Shown here piece by piece: positions 15,948-24,554 of a stretch of DNA of 64,000 bases. The position numbers were made by a program, and so were the translations under genes. Source of the stretch: Planctellipticum variicoloris (lineage in GTDB: Bacteria; Planctomycetota; Planctomycetia; Planctomycetales; Planctomycetaceae); contig NZ_CP130886.1 of assembly GCF_030622045.1 (NCBI RefSeq), positions 3,981,557-4,045,556 on the forward strand, read 5' to 3'. A model generated the notes under the pieces. It ran no database searches. It had not been told where the DNA came from and worked only from the letters and a program-made list of their open reading frames with translations. Position 1 is the stretch's first letter; the number at the start of each line of letters is the position of its first letter.

Positions 15948-17933
15948 GTGACGGAAGAGATGACGGATGACGTCTCCGCCGGGCCGGCAGTGCGTCGCCG
16001 GCAGACGCTGGCCGGTCTGCTGGTGATCGGACTGTTTACCGCTGGCATGCTGCAGTTTGCGGGTTTGTACTGGCGGGCGTGGCCGGCGGAATCGCGCGTC
16101 AACAACGGCGCCCAGCCGACCTTCTTTGCCGTGCACATCAATCCGTACGGCGTCTTCTCGGAAGACTTTCACCTGTACGCCGTCCGGGCGAAGCGAATCC
16201 GGGACCGGGGCTGGACCGATTCGCTCCTCTATCGACGGGAAGGGGCGGGGACGAATATCGTCGCTCCGATTCAGGTGCTGGTCGGTCGGATTGCCGTTGC
16301 GACGGGCGGCGAGCCGGTCCGCTACGCGTGCTTCCTGACGGTCCTGCTGACGCTCGCCTGGGGAGGACTCTTTCTGGCGGTGCGGCGCTGGCTGCCCGCC
16401 GAACTCTCGTGGGGCGTGGCGCTGTTCGCCGTGCTGGTGACGGTGAACTGGGAGAACGCCGAGTATCTCTTTCGCGATCCCCCCTTCAGCTCGGATCAAT
16501 GGCCGGTCAATCGCGGGTTGCGCGTGGCGACCAATGCGTGGACCAGTCCCCTGCTGGCGGCTCTGCTGCTGCTGGCCAGTTCGATCCCGTTCGCCGATCG
16601 CCTGCCGGCAGGGCGATTCGTCGGCCTGGCGGCCATGCTGGGAGTGCTGGCGGGGGCCGACAACTGGACCTTTGCGGTGGCGTGGCTCGCTTGCGGCTGG
16701 TTGCTGGCGGGGACTTCGATCCTGGGGTTGATCCGCTGGCGGACGAAGGGGCAGAGTCTGGCGAAGAGTCTCGCCACGCCGCTCGGCCTGGCGGTCGTGC
16801 TCGGGTCGACCCTGGTGCTGCACAAACTGCTGACCTCTGCGCTGGCGGGGGATGTCATGCTGCGGAGCGGCATGGGGCCGGACTGGATGCGCGACATCTT
16901 TGCGCCGCCCGAATGGAAGCTGATGATCCGAGCCTGGGGGACCCGGTATGGATTCTGGACGCTGGCGTCGATTATCGGGCTGGCGATCGTCATCTCCCGG
17001 TTCGGACGTCGGGACCCCCGCGACCGAACGCCGGGGAGTCGGCTGGTCCCGCAGCTGCTGCTCGTCGCCGGATTGCCGCAGCTCGCCATGCCGACGCTGC
17101 TGTTCATTCTGCGGAGTTCGGGGATGGAGCTGTTCCTCGCCAATCAGATCTACTGGCGGGTGAACTACGTGCTGCTGCTGGTGTTCATGCTGCTGGCCGG
17201 CGAAGTCCTGCGGCGGATCGTGACTCGCAGCGGAGGGTGGCGTCGTCAGTCTGCCGGCGCATCGGAGAGAACCTGGAGGACGATCGTCGTCGTCGCGCTC
17301 TGCAGCCTGTTTGTCGTCCATCAGGTGAGAATCGATCGATTCATTCGAAAGGTGGCGGCGCGGGATTTCTTTCTGACCGCCGACGCCGAGCATCTCAGGG
17401 ACTGGCTGCAGGATTACGAGCGGCGGAAGGGGCCGTTCTCGCTGGCGACGGTCAGCCACGAGCTGAATCATCTGTGTGCGTACTGGACCGACGCGGATCT
17501 GCTGCTGCCGGAGGGCTTTCCGTATCACAGCGCCGCAGATAATGCGGAGATCCGGCGGCGGACCGTCAGCCTGCTGCGGTTGTATGGGGCGACGCCAACG
17601 ACCTGGAAAGACTTCGCCAGGCCCGGACAGGGGAACGACCAGGAGGACTGGCACAGGTCGCGCACCCTCTCGACGCAGGAGGGCTTCCTCTACTACCTGT
17701 ATCATCGCGCGGCGCAATTGCATTCGCCGGAGCATCGATACTGGGCGTGGGAGGAACGCGAACGGATCGCCGAGGAACTGGTCGGAGATGAAGATCCGGT
17801 CCCCCGGCCGGATGTGATCGTCATCGACGGAGCGGCGCGACTCCTCGGTCTAGCCCGGCTCGACGGCTACGAACTGGCATTCGAGCACGGCGACCTGGCG
17901 GCCTGGGTCCGGAGTGACGCGGGGCGCCCTTGA
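15948..17933 (+). CDS. Polytopic membrane protein, paralogue of 27339-29489
   Basis: About 661 residues from a GTG at 15948 with GAGGG upstream; an ATG at 15960 also fits. An N-terminal hydrophobic anchor is followed by a periplasmic-looking loop with FAVHINPYGVFSEDFHLYAV and RGWTDSLLY, then about nine membrane segments, then a soluble C-terminal third (DFFLTADAEHLRDWLQDYE, VSHELNHLCAYWTDADLLLP). The loop and tail motifs recur almost unchanged in 27339-29489. The layout recalls GT-C-type glycosyltransferases, with an acidic ED in the first loop, but the family is not assigned. It follows the methyltransferase by 40 bases. Confidence 0.75.
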   Translation: MTEEMTDDVSAGPAVRRRQTLAGLLVIGLFTAGMLQFAGLYWRAWPAESRVNNGAQPTFFAVHINPYGVFSEDFHLYAVRAKRIRDRGWTDSLLYRREGAGTNIVAPIQVLVGRIAVATGGEPVRYACFLTVLLTLAWGGLFLAVRRWLPAELSWGVALFAVLVTVNWENAEYLFRDPPFSSDQWPVNRGLRVATNAWTSPLLAALLLLASSIPFADRLPAGRFVGLAAMLGVLAGADNWTFAVAWLACGWLLAGTSILGLIRWRTKGQSLAKSLATPLGLAVVLGSTLVLHKLLTSALAGDVMLRSGMGPDWMRDIFAPPEWKLMIRAWGTRYGFWTLASIIGLAIVISRFGRRDPRDRTPGSRLVPQLLLVAGLPQLAMPTLLFILRSSGMELFLANQIYWRVNYVLLLVFMLLAGEVLRRIVTRSGGWRRQSAGASERTWRTIVVVALCSLFVVHQVRIDRFIRKVAARDFFLTADAEHLRDWLQDYERRKGPFSLATVSHELNHLCAYWTDADLLLPEGFPYHSAADNAEIRRRTVSLLRLYGATPTTWKDFARPGQGNDQEDWHRSRTLSTQEGFLYYLYHRAAQLHSPEHRYWAWEERERIAEELVGDEDPVPRPDVIVIDGAARLLGLARLDGYELAFEHGDLAAWVRSDAGRP

Positions 17934-18035
17934 ACTACGCCGGCGTGAGCAGGCCCCGGCTCACGCGAAGTCAACTCTCGCTTCGTCGGCACGGCTGCTT
18001 TCTGCCGTCACAACTCCGAACGCCACGACCGATCG

Positions 18036-18082
18036 GTCAGCGGTCGGGTGACCGGAGCAGGAGCGTCATCGCGATGCCCCGG
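18036..18082 (-). repeat. Dispersed repeat family I, copy 2
   Basis: Reverse complement of 8024-8070 (GGGCATCGCGATGACGCTCC core). It overlaps the following hairpin. Confidence 0.65.
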
Positions 18083-18128
18083 TTTCATGTAGCGCATGAA
18101 GACCGGGGCTGCCCTGCGCCACAGCCCC
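18077..18128. terminator. Two competing hairpins between convergent genes
   Basis: CCCCGGTTTCATG pairs with CATGAAGACCGGGG (18077-18108, one bulge). The same GGGG block, with GGGGCTG (18105-18111), can instead pair with CAGCCCC (18122-18128). The stems are mutually exclusive. Position between convergent genes suggests a terminator; no T-run is present. Confidence 0.4.
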
Positions 18129-18143
18129 AGCGACCCGACTGAT

Positions 18144-19034
18144 CTAATTTGTCGAGGACTCCAGGTATCCCATGCTCTTGAGCCACTCCGCGCAGCGCGC
18201 CGGCCAGTCATGGACCGGCTGGCCTCCCCTGCGCATGCCGAACCCGTGGCCCCCTTTCGTGCAGATATGCAGTTCGGCCGGGAGATTCTGTCGCTTGTAT
18301 TCGAGATACAGCAGCGCGGCCTCCACCGGATTCGTTTTGTCATCGTGCGCGACGAGAAAAAATGCCGGCGGGGCGTCCGATGGCACATGAAAGCCTTCCT
18401 TCAGCCGCGTCGGATCGCCCGGCTGGAGGAAGCCGCCGCCATAGATGAAGACCAGGAAATCCGGGCCGCGGGGGTCGTCGACGCCCGCCTGCTGCGGATA
18501 TGTGCGTGGCGTCCGGTCCCAGGCGGCGTGGCCGGCGAGATTCGCCCCGGCGGAGAAACCGAGCAGGCCGACGCGCTGCGGATCGATCTGCCATTCGGCG
18601 GCGTGCTGGCGGGCGAGGCCGAGCGCCCGCTGGGCGTCCTCGACCGGGAGGGAGAACATCTCTTTTTCGTCGCGGGTGGGAGTGCGGTATTTGAGCAGGA
18701 TGGCGGTGACGCCCAATTCGTTCAGCCATTCGCAGACCTGAGTTCCTTCGTGGGCGTACGAGAGGAACATGAAGCCGCCGCCCGGAGCGACGACGACCGC
18801 GCAACCGTTCGGCTTTTCGGGGCGATAGACGGTGATGGTCGGATCGGTGACATCGCTGATGCGCGTGGCGTTCGTGCCGCCGTAGGACTGGATGAGTTTG
18901 GCGGTGGCCTCGGACCTGGGGGCCATCGCGCTCGGCGGGCCGTCGGGCCAGAGTTTGAGGGTGAGGGGTTCGGCGGCGGCGGCCGAGCTGGCCAGCAGGC
19001 TGCAGGCGACAACGGTCAATAGAACAGTACGCAT
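18144..19034 (-). CDS. Secreted alpha/beta hydrolase (esterase/lipase type)
   Basis: 296 residues from the ATG at 19034, which begins a signal peptide (MRTVLLTVVACSLLASSAAA). The upstream in-frame extension runs into a repeat and is not used. Oxyanion-hole region APGGGFMFLSYAHEG; nucleophile elbow GFSAGANL (GxSxG); acid and histidine regions AHDDKTNP and GGHGFG. These define the hormone-sensitive-lipase/acetyl-xylan-esterase-like group (BD-FAE/Axe-like), which deacylates carbohydrate esters. Export fits extracellular polysaccharide use. Confidence 0.88.
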   Translation of the reverse strand: MRTVLLTVVACSLLASSAAAAEPLTLKLWPDGPPSAMAPRSEATAKLIQSYGGTNATRISDVTDPTITVYRPEKPNGCAVVVAPGGGFMFLSYAHEGTQVCEWLNELGVTAILLKYRTPTRDEKEMFSLPVEDAQRALGLARQHAAEWQIDPQRVGLLGFSAGANLAGHAAWDRTPRTYPQQAGVDDPRGPDFLVFIYGGGFLQPGDPTRLKEGFHVPSDAPPAFFLVAHDDKTNPVEAALLYLEYKRQNLPAELHICTKGGHGFGMRRGGQPVHDWPARCAEWLKSMGYLESSTN

Positions 19035-19067
19035 CGGTGTGCTTTCACGTTGAATGGTATGAGACTC

Positions 19068-19152
19068 CGGGTGGCACGCCCTGAGGCTCTGCGATGGGCG
19101 TGGTCTTTCCCGGGCAAAACACGCCCTTCGAAGACTCAGGGCGTGCCACCCG
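19068..19152. repeat. Palindromic dispersed repeat family G, copy 1
   Basis: A perfect 18-bp stem: CGGGTGGCACGCCCTGAG (19068-19085) and its complement CTCAGGGCGTGCCACCCG (19135-19152). A second inner stem GGGCGTG/CACGCCC lies in the loop. Copy 2 is at 56622-56704 with the same outer stem. Confidence 0.9.
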
Positions 19153-19211
19153 ATTTCAGTCGGCTTGGAGCGCTCGCACGGCTGACACAGCCGCGGCACA
19201 CGAAATTGACT

Positions 19212-19237
19212 GGTGAGCCTCGAAGACTCGACTCACC
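19212..19237 (-). terminator. Hairpin abutting the stop of the next gene
   Basis: GGTGAG and CTCACC pair around a 14-base loop that can fold further (CTCGAAGACTCG). It begins directly after the TAG at 19238-19240. No T-run. Confidence 0.4.
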
Positions 19238-20302
19238 CTACTTGGCGTTGTCTTTACGGAGATTCAGCCGGCAATCCGGATCGTGCGGAGTTGGCGTGCC
19301 GACTTCGTCGACCGGATGCGTAAACAGGTATCTCCAGACGGCTTCGTGAATGAACTTGCCGGAGGCGTCTTTGACGGCTGCTCCGCCGGGGACCACCGAA
19401 CTGTGAGCCCGGTTGACGTCTCCCTTGACGTCGGCGGCGGTGATCAGGCGGCGGGTGTTGCTGTAGGGGGGCATGGCCGTGTCGACATTAATGATCGGGC
19501 CGAATTCCCCCAGCCCCAGCAGTTCCCACGACCGGCAGTAATGGTCGCCGGACCAGCCGCCGTCGAGGACGTGGCTGAAGCCGAAGAAGCGGTTGGCAGG
19601 CGTCGCGGAAGGAAGTGCCTGCCAGGTTTCGTACTGGTCGCGGGGGCCGCAGAACATGACGACGCGGTCGACCTGCTGGTGCTTGGCGAAGCGGGCGGCG
19701 GTCGTCGAGCCGTGCGAGCTGCCGGCCATGATGACCTTGTCCCAGCGGAGGTCCTTGTGGTCGGGGGTCAGGAACTGCTGCCACTGGCCCTGGGGCTTTT
19801 CCTTCGAAAGCCAGATCACGAACTGGCGAGCGCGTTCCTGCATGCCGTCCGGCTTGGGGATGTCGACGACGTCGCTGAAGTCTTCGCCGTTGGCGGCTTC
19901 GAGCCGGATTTTGCCGAGGAACTTGTCGTCGGCCGGGGGCGGCTCCTTGCCGAACTGGCCGAACCAGCCGTTCGCGTAGTGGACGCGGATCGCGTGCAGG
20001 CCGTAGCTGGAGGTCCGTTCGAAGAGAGGCTGACTGTGTCCCATCAGCCAGATGACCAGTTTGCCCTGCGGCTGGACGCGGGTGTCGACGCAGGCGTGCT
20101 GGAGGTCCTGGGGCTTGCCGTCTTTTTCGAAGAGGAAGTTGATTTCCGGGTGAGGATTGGCCCGGGGGTCAATCTGACTGGCGCGGGCGGTGAGGTCGTA
20201 GCGCTTCGGCGACTTGTCGCGGTAGGCGGGGGGCTCGGCGGCGTTGAGAGTGGCCACTTGCAGCGCTGAGACGGCGGTCAGCAGTACCACGGTCCATTTC
20301 AT
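19238..20302 (-). CDS. Secreted alpha/beta-hydrolase-fold protein (BPSS1187-like)
   Basis: 354 residues from the ATG at 20302 (MKWTVVLLTAVSALQVATLN, signal peptide). The segment KVIMAGSSHGSTTAARFAK has the GxSxG nucleophile elbow of an alpha/beta hydrolase. LVIWLMGHSQPLFERTS resembles the strand-3/oxyanion region. The arrangement resembles proteins annotated BPSS1187 in other bacteria, whose substrate is unknown; I give that label from memory of the pattern. It is transcribed in the same direction as the C45 gene upstream, with 86 bases between. Confidence 0.7.
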   Translation of the reverse strand: MKWTVVLLTAVSALQVATLNAAEPPAYRDKSPKRYDLTARASQIDPRANPHPEINFLFEKDGKPQDLQHACVDTRVQPQGKLVIWLMGHSQPLFERTSSYGLHAIRVHYANGWFGQFGKEPPPADDKFLGKIRLEAANGEDFSDVVDIPKPDGMQERARQFVIWLSKEKPQGQWQQFLTPDHKDLRWDKVIMAGSSHGSTTAARFAKHQQVDRVVMFCGPRDQYETWQALPSATPANRFFGFSHVLDGGWSGDHYCRSWELLGLGEFGPIINVDTAMPPYSNTRRLITAADVKGDVNRAHSSVVPGGAAVKDASGKFIHEAVWRYLFTHPVDEVGTPTPHDPDCRLNLRKDNAK

Positions 20303-20388
20303 GGTGAGGTCTTCCATTGAGGACACATTGAGTTTTCCTGGGACGTGCATCACAAGCGCGATTCGGTCAATCGTCAAGCGAGGGCCGC

Positions 20389-21495
20389 TCATCCCATCGC
20401 ATACGTTTCATACCGTTGATCGCACGGCGTCCCGCGCGCGATCAGCATCTCCCCCGTCTCCGGCGCAATGATCACGGAAAATACCGTCTGCCAGAAACCG
20501 TGTTGCGGATCGTCGTTGACGTGCCGGCAAAGGCTTCGCGGGTAGTCGGAATGATCGCGCAAGATCGACTGCAGGAGAGCAATGGCTGCCGGCGTCGTCA
20601 GTGTGCCGCGCACCTGCCCAAGCATTGTCTGCACGCGGGACAGCCGGGCGCAGGACTGGATCAGTTCCGGGAATTGCGTGTTGAACGGCGTCAGCTCGGG
20701 TTCCAGGCAATGATTGGTGTGGACAACAATGCCCGTTTCCGAAGATGTCTGGACGCAGACGGCCGCGGGCGTCACCTCCAGATTCGCCGGGCCCTCGGGC
20801 GTCGTCAGCATGATGCTGGCGGGAATGGCTCGCGTCGCCCGGCGGACGGCCGTCGCGGCGGCCTCCAGGGAACGGGCCTCGTAGATCTCGCGGACCGTGA
20901 AGTAATGCGGGACGCCCCACGCCCCTGCGAGCGGCGGTTCAAACATTCCGTCGGGTGCAAATCGAGAAGGCGCCGGCAGCGCATTGAGACAGACGCCAAT
21001 GCCCGAGGTACTGCCGCCAATGTAGGCAATCAATCCCGCCTGGGTCAGGGTGGTGAAGGCCGGCTTGTTGGTTGGACGCCGGGTCAGCACGACGGTGAAG
21101 GGATCGAGGGCCGGGTCCGCGTCCCAGTTCTGCGCCAACAGCCGCTGCGGCGTGAACGGTGGACCGAACGAGAGTGACGTGCAGGCGTGGTCGGGTTCGT
21201 CGCGCAACTGGTTGCGGACCTGCAAAAGCATCAGGTCCAGGAGCGATACGCCTGACGCGTCGGCTGTGCCGCGGAGTTCGGCGATGCTGTCGGGGGAGTA
21301 TTCTTCGGCGAGCGGCAGAGCGGCGGCTGCCACGCGATGGGCGGCTTCGCGCGAAATGCGGGTCGTTTTGCGGACCCGTTCGAGGGCGATGTCGCAGAAG
21401 CCACGGAGTTGTTCGCGGAGGGCTTCGCCGATCTGCTCGCCGAGTTGGCGTGGCGAACCGGAGACGTTGAGTTCGGGGTAGCGGGTGGCGGGCAT
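20389..21495 (-). CDS. C45 family autoproteolytic acyltransferase/hydrolase
   Basis: 368 residues from the ATG at 21495 (MPATRYPELNVSGSPRQLGE). The N-terminal propeptide precedes Cys105 (DHACTSLSFGPP), which in this Ntn-hydrolase family becomes the catalytic N-terminal nucleophile after self-cleavage. Following motifs LLAQNWDADP, GLIAYIGGSTSGIGVCLNAL and VVHTNHCL are typical of acyl-CoA:6-aminopenicillanic-acid acyltransferase-like (C45) proteins. Bacterial members act on acyl amides of mostly unknown identity. No signal peptide is visible. A TTG six codons upstream is also in frame. Confidence 0.88.
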   Translation of the reverse strand: MPATRYPELNVSGSPRQLGEQIGEALREQLRGFCDIALERVRKTTRISREAAHRVAAAALPLAEEYSPDSIAELRGTADASGVSLLDLMLLQVRNQLRDEPDHACTSLSFGPPFTPQRLLAQNWDADPALDPFTVVLTRRPTNKPAFTTLTQAGLIAYIGGSTSGIGVCLNALPAPSRFAPDGMFEPPLAGAWGVPHYFTVREIYEARSLEAAATAVRRATRAIPASIMLTTPEGPANLEVTPAAVCVQTSSETGIVVHTNHCLEPELTPFNTQFPELIQSCARLSRVQTMLGQVRGTLTTPAAIALLQSILRDHSDYPRSLCRHVNDDPQHGFWQTVFSVIIAPETGEMLIARGTPCDQRYETYAMG

Positions 21496-21575
21496 TTCTG
21501 CTGGCGTCCTCAACTATTTGGGCACGGATTCCGTTCCAGCGGTCGGATCACATCCTGTGGTCATGAAAACCAGGA

Positions 21576-21625
21576 CCCTCACCCCCCGCCCTCTCCCACC
21601 GAAGACGGCGGGCGAGGGGGCAGGA
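21576..21625. repeat. Dispersed repeat family J, copy 1
   Basis: CCCTCACCCCCCGCCCTCTC, then CCACCGAAGACGGCGGGCGA and GGGGG. The CCCTCTCCC ... CGAAGACG ... GGGxGAGGGG order matches 63218-63262. Confidence 0.7.
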
Positions 21626-21660
21626 GTTGTCTTCTCACCGTTGATCGGTGCGGCCGCGCA

Positions 21661-22929
21661 TCATTGCCGCGGATCCGACATCAGATCCGGCTGCGGCGCG
21701 TGCGGATAGTCGACCGGCTGGTAGGCGATCTTGAGTTCCGGAGTTTCCAGCCGGCGCTGCCCCTCGGCCAGCGACGTCAGGGCCCGGTCGAGGATGCCAC
21801 CGGTGAGCAGTGTCCGCTCGACCGGATAGCTCGGCTTCCCGGTATGGAACATCCGCTCGATCCCCTTCAGCAGGTACGCGAAGTGGGGATGCCGGGGTTC
21901 CGGCCGTTCCTCAAACTGAATCGCAACCGGCTTCGGCTGCCCCTTGATCCGCATGGCGACCGCCGTGCCGCTGGCGGACTCGTTCAACATCAGCACCGCC
22001 CCGCGGAAGCCGTCCAGATACTCGAACTGAAACAGTGCGATCTCCTTGTCCTGCTGCAATTCCGCGTTGCTCCGATGCGGAACGGCTCCCAGGGCGGCCT
22101 CCAGCAGATCCCGCGGAAAAGCTCCATCATGGATCGCCTGCCACATCGTCGGCCCCTGCAGGCACTGCACCCACTTCACCCCCTGCTCCGCTCCGCGCCG
22201 GCGTTCCACCAGCGACTGGTAGCAGTCCAGCGCATGAAACCCGTAGATGTCGAGACCCGAGTAACCGACCCCGACCGCCGACTCGATCTCACTCCCCATC
22301 GGCACGGCGATGTCCGGCTGGCGGAAAGAGAGCGGCAGCGACGAACCGGCCATGAACGGAACTTTCAGTTCCTTGGCCCGCTGGTACATCCACAGGGCGT
22401 CGTCCCACACGGGTCCCAGATGCTTGTCGTTGAAGACCGGCACGACACGTCCGTACTTCTCGAACGTCGCTGTGATCTCCGTGAAAAACCGCCGGCGCGG
22501 GTAGAGGTGCTGTCCCTTGTCATTCCAGGGATAGTCGCCGTGCTCGCCGATGCTGATCACGCCGTCGACCGGGATGTGATCTCCGCCGACGGTGATCGCC
22601 TTCTCAATCGTGTCAAAAATCGGCACGCCGTACTTCTCCGCCATCGGGCGCGCCAGATCTCGATCCGTGAACTGGTCCACGTACATCGAGACCAGCTTCA
22701 GCGCGGGTCCCGGGCCGCCATCCTGCTTCCACCCTTCCAGGATCTTGCCGATCAGCACGTCGGCATGCAGGCCGTGTTCGTAGGCCGTGAAGACCGCGGC
22801 CACGGTTTTCGGCTTCAACGGCCCGGCCTTGGCGGCGGGCGTCTGTGCGCTGGCGGGGATGGCGCCAAGGCTGGCCGCAGCCGCCAGCGTCTTCAGACAG
22901 TCGCGGCGGGTGACGGGGGAAAATGACAT
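21661..22929 (-). CDS. Tat-exported protein of unknown function, planctomycete type
   Basis: 422 residues from the ATG at 22929. [20 protein letters not shown] is a twin-arginine leader ending near ASAQT. The mature part starts with a Rossmann-like strand ([20 protein letters not shown]) and continues with [40 protein letters not shown] and [16 protein letters not shown]. This pattern recurs in planctomycete proteins loosely related to Gfo/Idh/MocA folds, but the classical nucleotide motif GxGxxG is not present, so oxidoreductase activity should not be assumed. It is divergent from the DUF1501 gene at 23167. Confidence 0.75.
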   Translation of the reverse strand: MSFSPVTRRDCLKTLAAAASLGAIPASAQTPAAKAGPLKPKTVAAVFTAYEHGLHADVLIGKILEGWKQDGGPGPALKLVSMYVDQFTDRDLARPMAEKYGVPIFDTIEKAITVGGDHIPVDGVISIGEHGDYPWNDKGQHLYPRRRFFTEITATFEKYGRVVPVFNDKHLGPVWDDALWMYQRAKELKVPFMAGSSLPLSFRQPDIAVPMGSEIESAVGVGYSGLDIYGFHALDCYQSLVERRRGAEQGVKWVQCLQGPTMWQAIHDGAFPRDLLEAALGAVPHRSNAELQQDKEIALFQFEYLDGFRGAVLMLNESASGTAVAMRIKGQPKPVAIQFEERPEPRHPHFAYLLKGIERMFHTGKPSYPVERTLLTGGILDRALTSLAEGQRRLETPELKIAYQPVDYPHAPQPDLMSDPRQ

Positions 22930-23065
22930 CAGGCAGCCCTCTCGACAGGAATTGCAGGTCGTCGGCCGCGGCGCTGGGACCGCCGACCAATCCATCAACA
23001 CAGGCTAATGGGTCGGGTCGGAACTGACCAGCCTGCCTGAGCCGGGGCCAAAGTCGCAGTCGCTG

Positions 23066-23088
23066 TGGCGGTTCCTCCGAAACCGCCA
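23066..23088. repeat. Hairpin TGGCGGTT/AACCGCCA
   Basis: A perfect 8-bp stem in the 237-base divergent gap between 22929 and 23167. Could be a regulatory dyad or a small dispersed palindrome. No other promoter element is convincing there. Confidence 0.4.
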
Positions 23089-23166
23089 GCATTTCCAGGT
23101 TGCCCCGATGCATCGGTCATCGTTAATGTGTGCAGGTCAATTCCTTCCCTGGGATCGGGGGCATCC

Positions 23167-24507
23167 ATGCTTTCGCTGTTCGGACGGACCGGCCCGCGAT
23201 TCTGCGACCGGCAGTCGCGTCGCAGTTTTCTGAAGATCGGCGGACTGGCCGCCGGCGGTCTGTCTCTCCCCCAACTGCTGCGGGCGGAAGACCGGGCCGG
23301 CCTGCGCGGCTCGCGCAAATCGATCATCATGATCTATCTGACCGGGGGGCCGCCCCACCTGGACATGGTCGATCTGAAGCCGGACGCACCTGCCGAGATT
23401 CGCGGCGAGTTCCAGCCAATCGCCACCAGCATTCCGGGCATTCAGATTTCTGAACTGATGCCGCGGGTCGCCGGGATGATGGACAAGTTTGCGATCATTC
23501 GCTCGCTGGTCGGCGCGGAGGAGCGGCATTCCTCCTTTCAATGCTCGACCGGCCGGATGTTCCGTACGCAGCCACAGGGAGGATGGCCGGAGATCGGTTC
23601 GATTCTGTCGAAGCTCCAGGGTGCTGCGGCGTCGCCGGTCCCGCCGGCGATCGACCTGTCGATGCACATGGAACACCTCCCGTACAACCTGCCGGGAGCG
23701 GGATTCCTGGGGATGGCCCACACGCCCTTTAAACCCTCGGGCGACGCGATGAGCGACATGGTGCTCAACGGGGCGAATGCGGACCGACTGGACGACCGGG
23801 GCTCGCTGCTGGCCAGCCTCGACCGCTATCAGCGGCAGGTGGACCAACTCGCCCCTCTCGCACGCGACAATTTCACGGAGCGGGCGCTGGGGATCCTCAG
23901 CGCACCGCGGCTGGTGGAAGCGCTGGATCTATCGCGGGAAGATCCGTCGGTCCGTGAGCGGTATGGGAAGGACGATCCGAACTGCCTCCCCTACTCTGCC
24001 AAAGGCTATCAGGCCCACATGTCCAAGTTTCTCGCCGCCCGCCGGCTGGTCGAGGCCGGCGCCCGCTGCGTGACGGTCTCGTTTGCGGACTTCGACTGGC
24101 ACGGATCCAACTTCGCCCACGGCCGCAAGGTGATCCCGCTCCTCGATCAGGGACTGGCGGCGCTGGTCTCGGACCTCCACGAACGGGGACTCGATCGCGA
24201 CGTCACCGTCGTCGTCTGGGGAGAATTCAGCCGGACGCCGAAAATCAATCCCAATGCCGGCCGGGATCATTGGCCAGCGGTGACCTTCGCCATGCTCGCC
24301 GGGGGCAGCATGCGCACCGGCCAGGTCATCGGCGAAACCAATCGGCTCGGTGAAGTCGCCGTCTCGCGGCCGGTCCATTTCGAGGAAGTTTTCGCGACGC
24401 TCTATCACAATCTCGGCATCGACATCACCCGCACTACGATCCCCGATCTGAATGGTCGACCGCAATACCTGGTGGAGAATCAGGCTCCCATCGCGGAACT
24501 GATTTGA
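23167..24507 (+). CDS. DUF1501 protein, Tat-exported
   Basis: 446 residues from the ATG at 23167; a GGGG tract upstream may serve as ribosome binding site. SRRSFLKIGGLAAGGLSLPQ is the twin-arginine leader. Family motifs: YLTGGPPHLDMVDLKPDAPA, GEFSRTPKINPNAGRDHWPA and a C-terminal HFEEVFATLYHNLGID. Phosphatase/sulfatase-like fold, substrate unknown. It is followed after 47 bases by a secreted lactonase-type propeller and then a ceramidase-like gene, all on one strand, suggesting a shared transcript for secreted proteins. Confidence 0.9.
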   Translation: MLSLFGRTGPRFCDRQSRRSFLKIGGLAAGGLSLPQLLRAEDRAGLRGSRKSIIMIYLTGGPPHLDMVDLKPDAPAEIRGEFQPIATSIPGIQISELMPRVAGMMDKFAIIRSLVGAEERHSSFQCSTGRMFRTQPQGGWPEIGSILSKLQGAAASPVPPAIDLSMHMEHLPYNLPGAGFLGMAHTPFKPSGDAMSDMVLNGANADRLDDRGSLLASLDRYQRQVDQLAPLARDNFTERALGILSAPRLVEALDLSREDPSVRERYGKDDPNCLPYSAKGYQAHMSKFLAARRLVEAGARCVTVSFADFDWHGSNFAHGRKVIPLLDQGLAALVSDLHERGLDRDVTVVVWGEFSRTPKINPNAGRDHWPAVTFAMLAGGSMRTGQVIGETNRLGEVAVSRPVHFEEVFATLYHNLGIDITRTTIPDLNGRPQYLVENQAPIAELI

Positions 24508-24554
24508 AAATCCCTTGCCCGGCGACACTTCTCATGCTCCTGGTGGAAAGCCCA

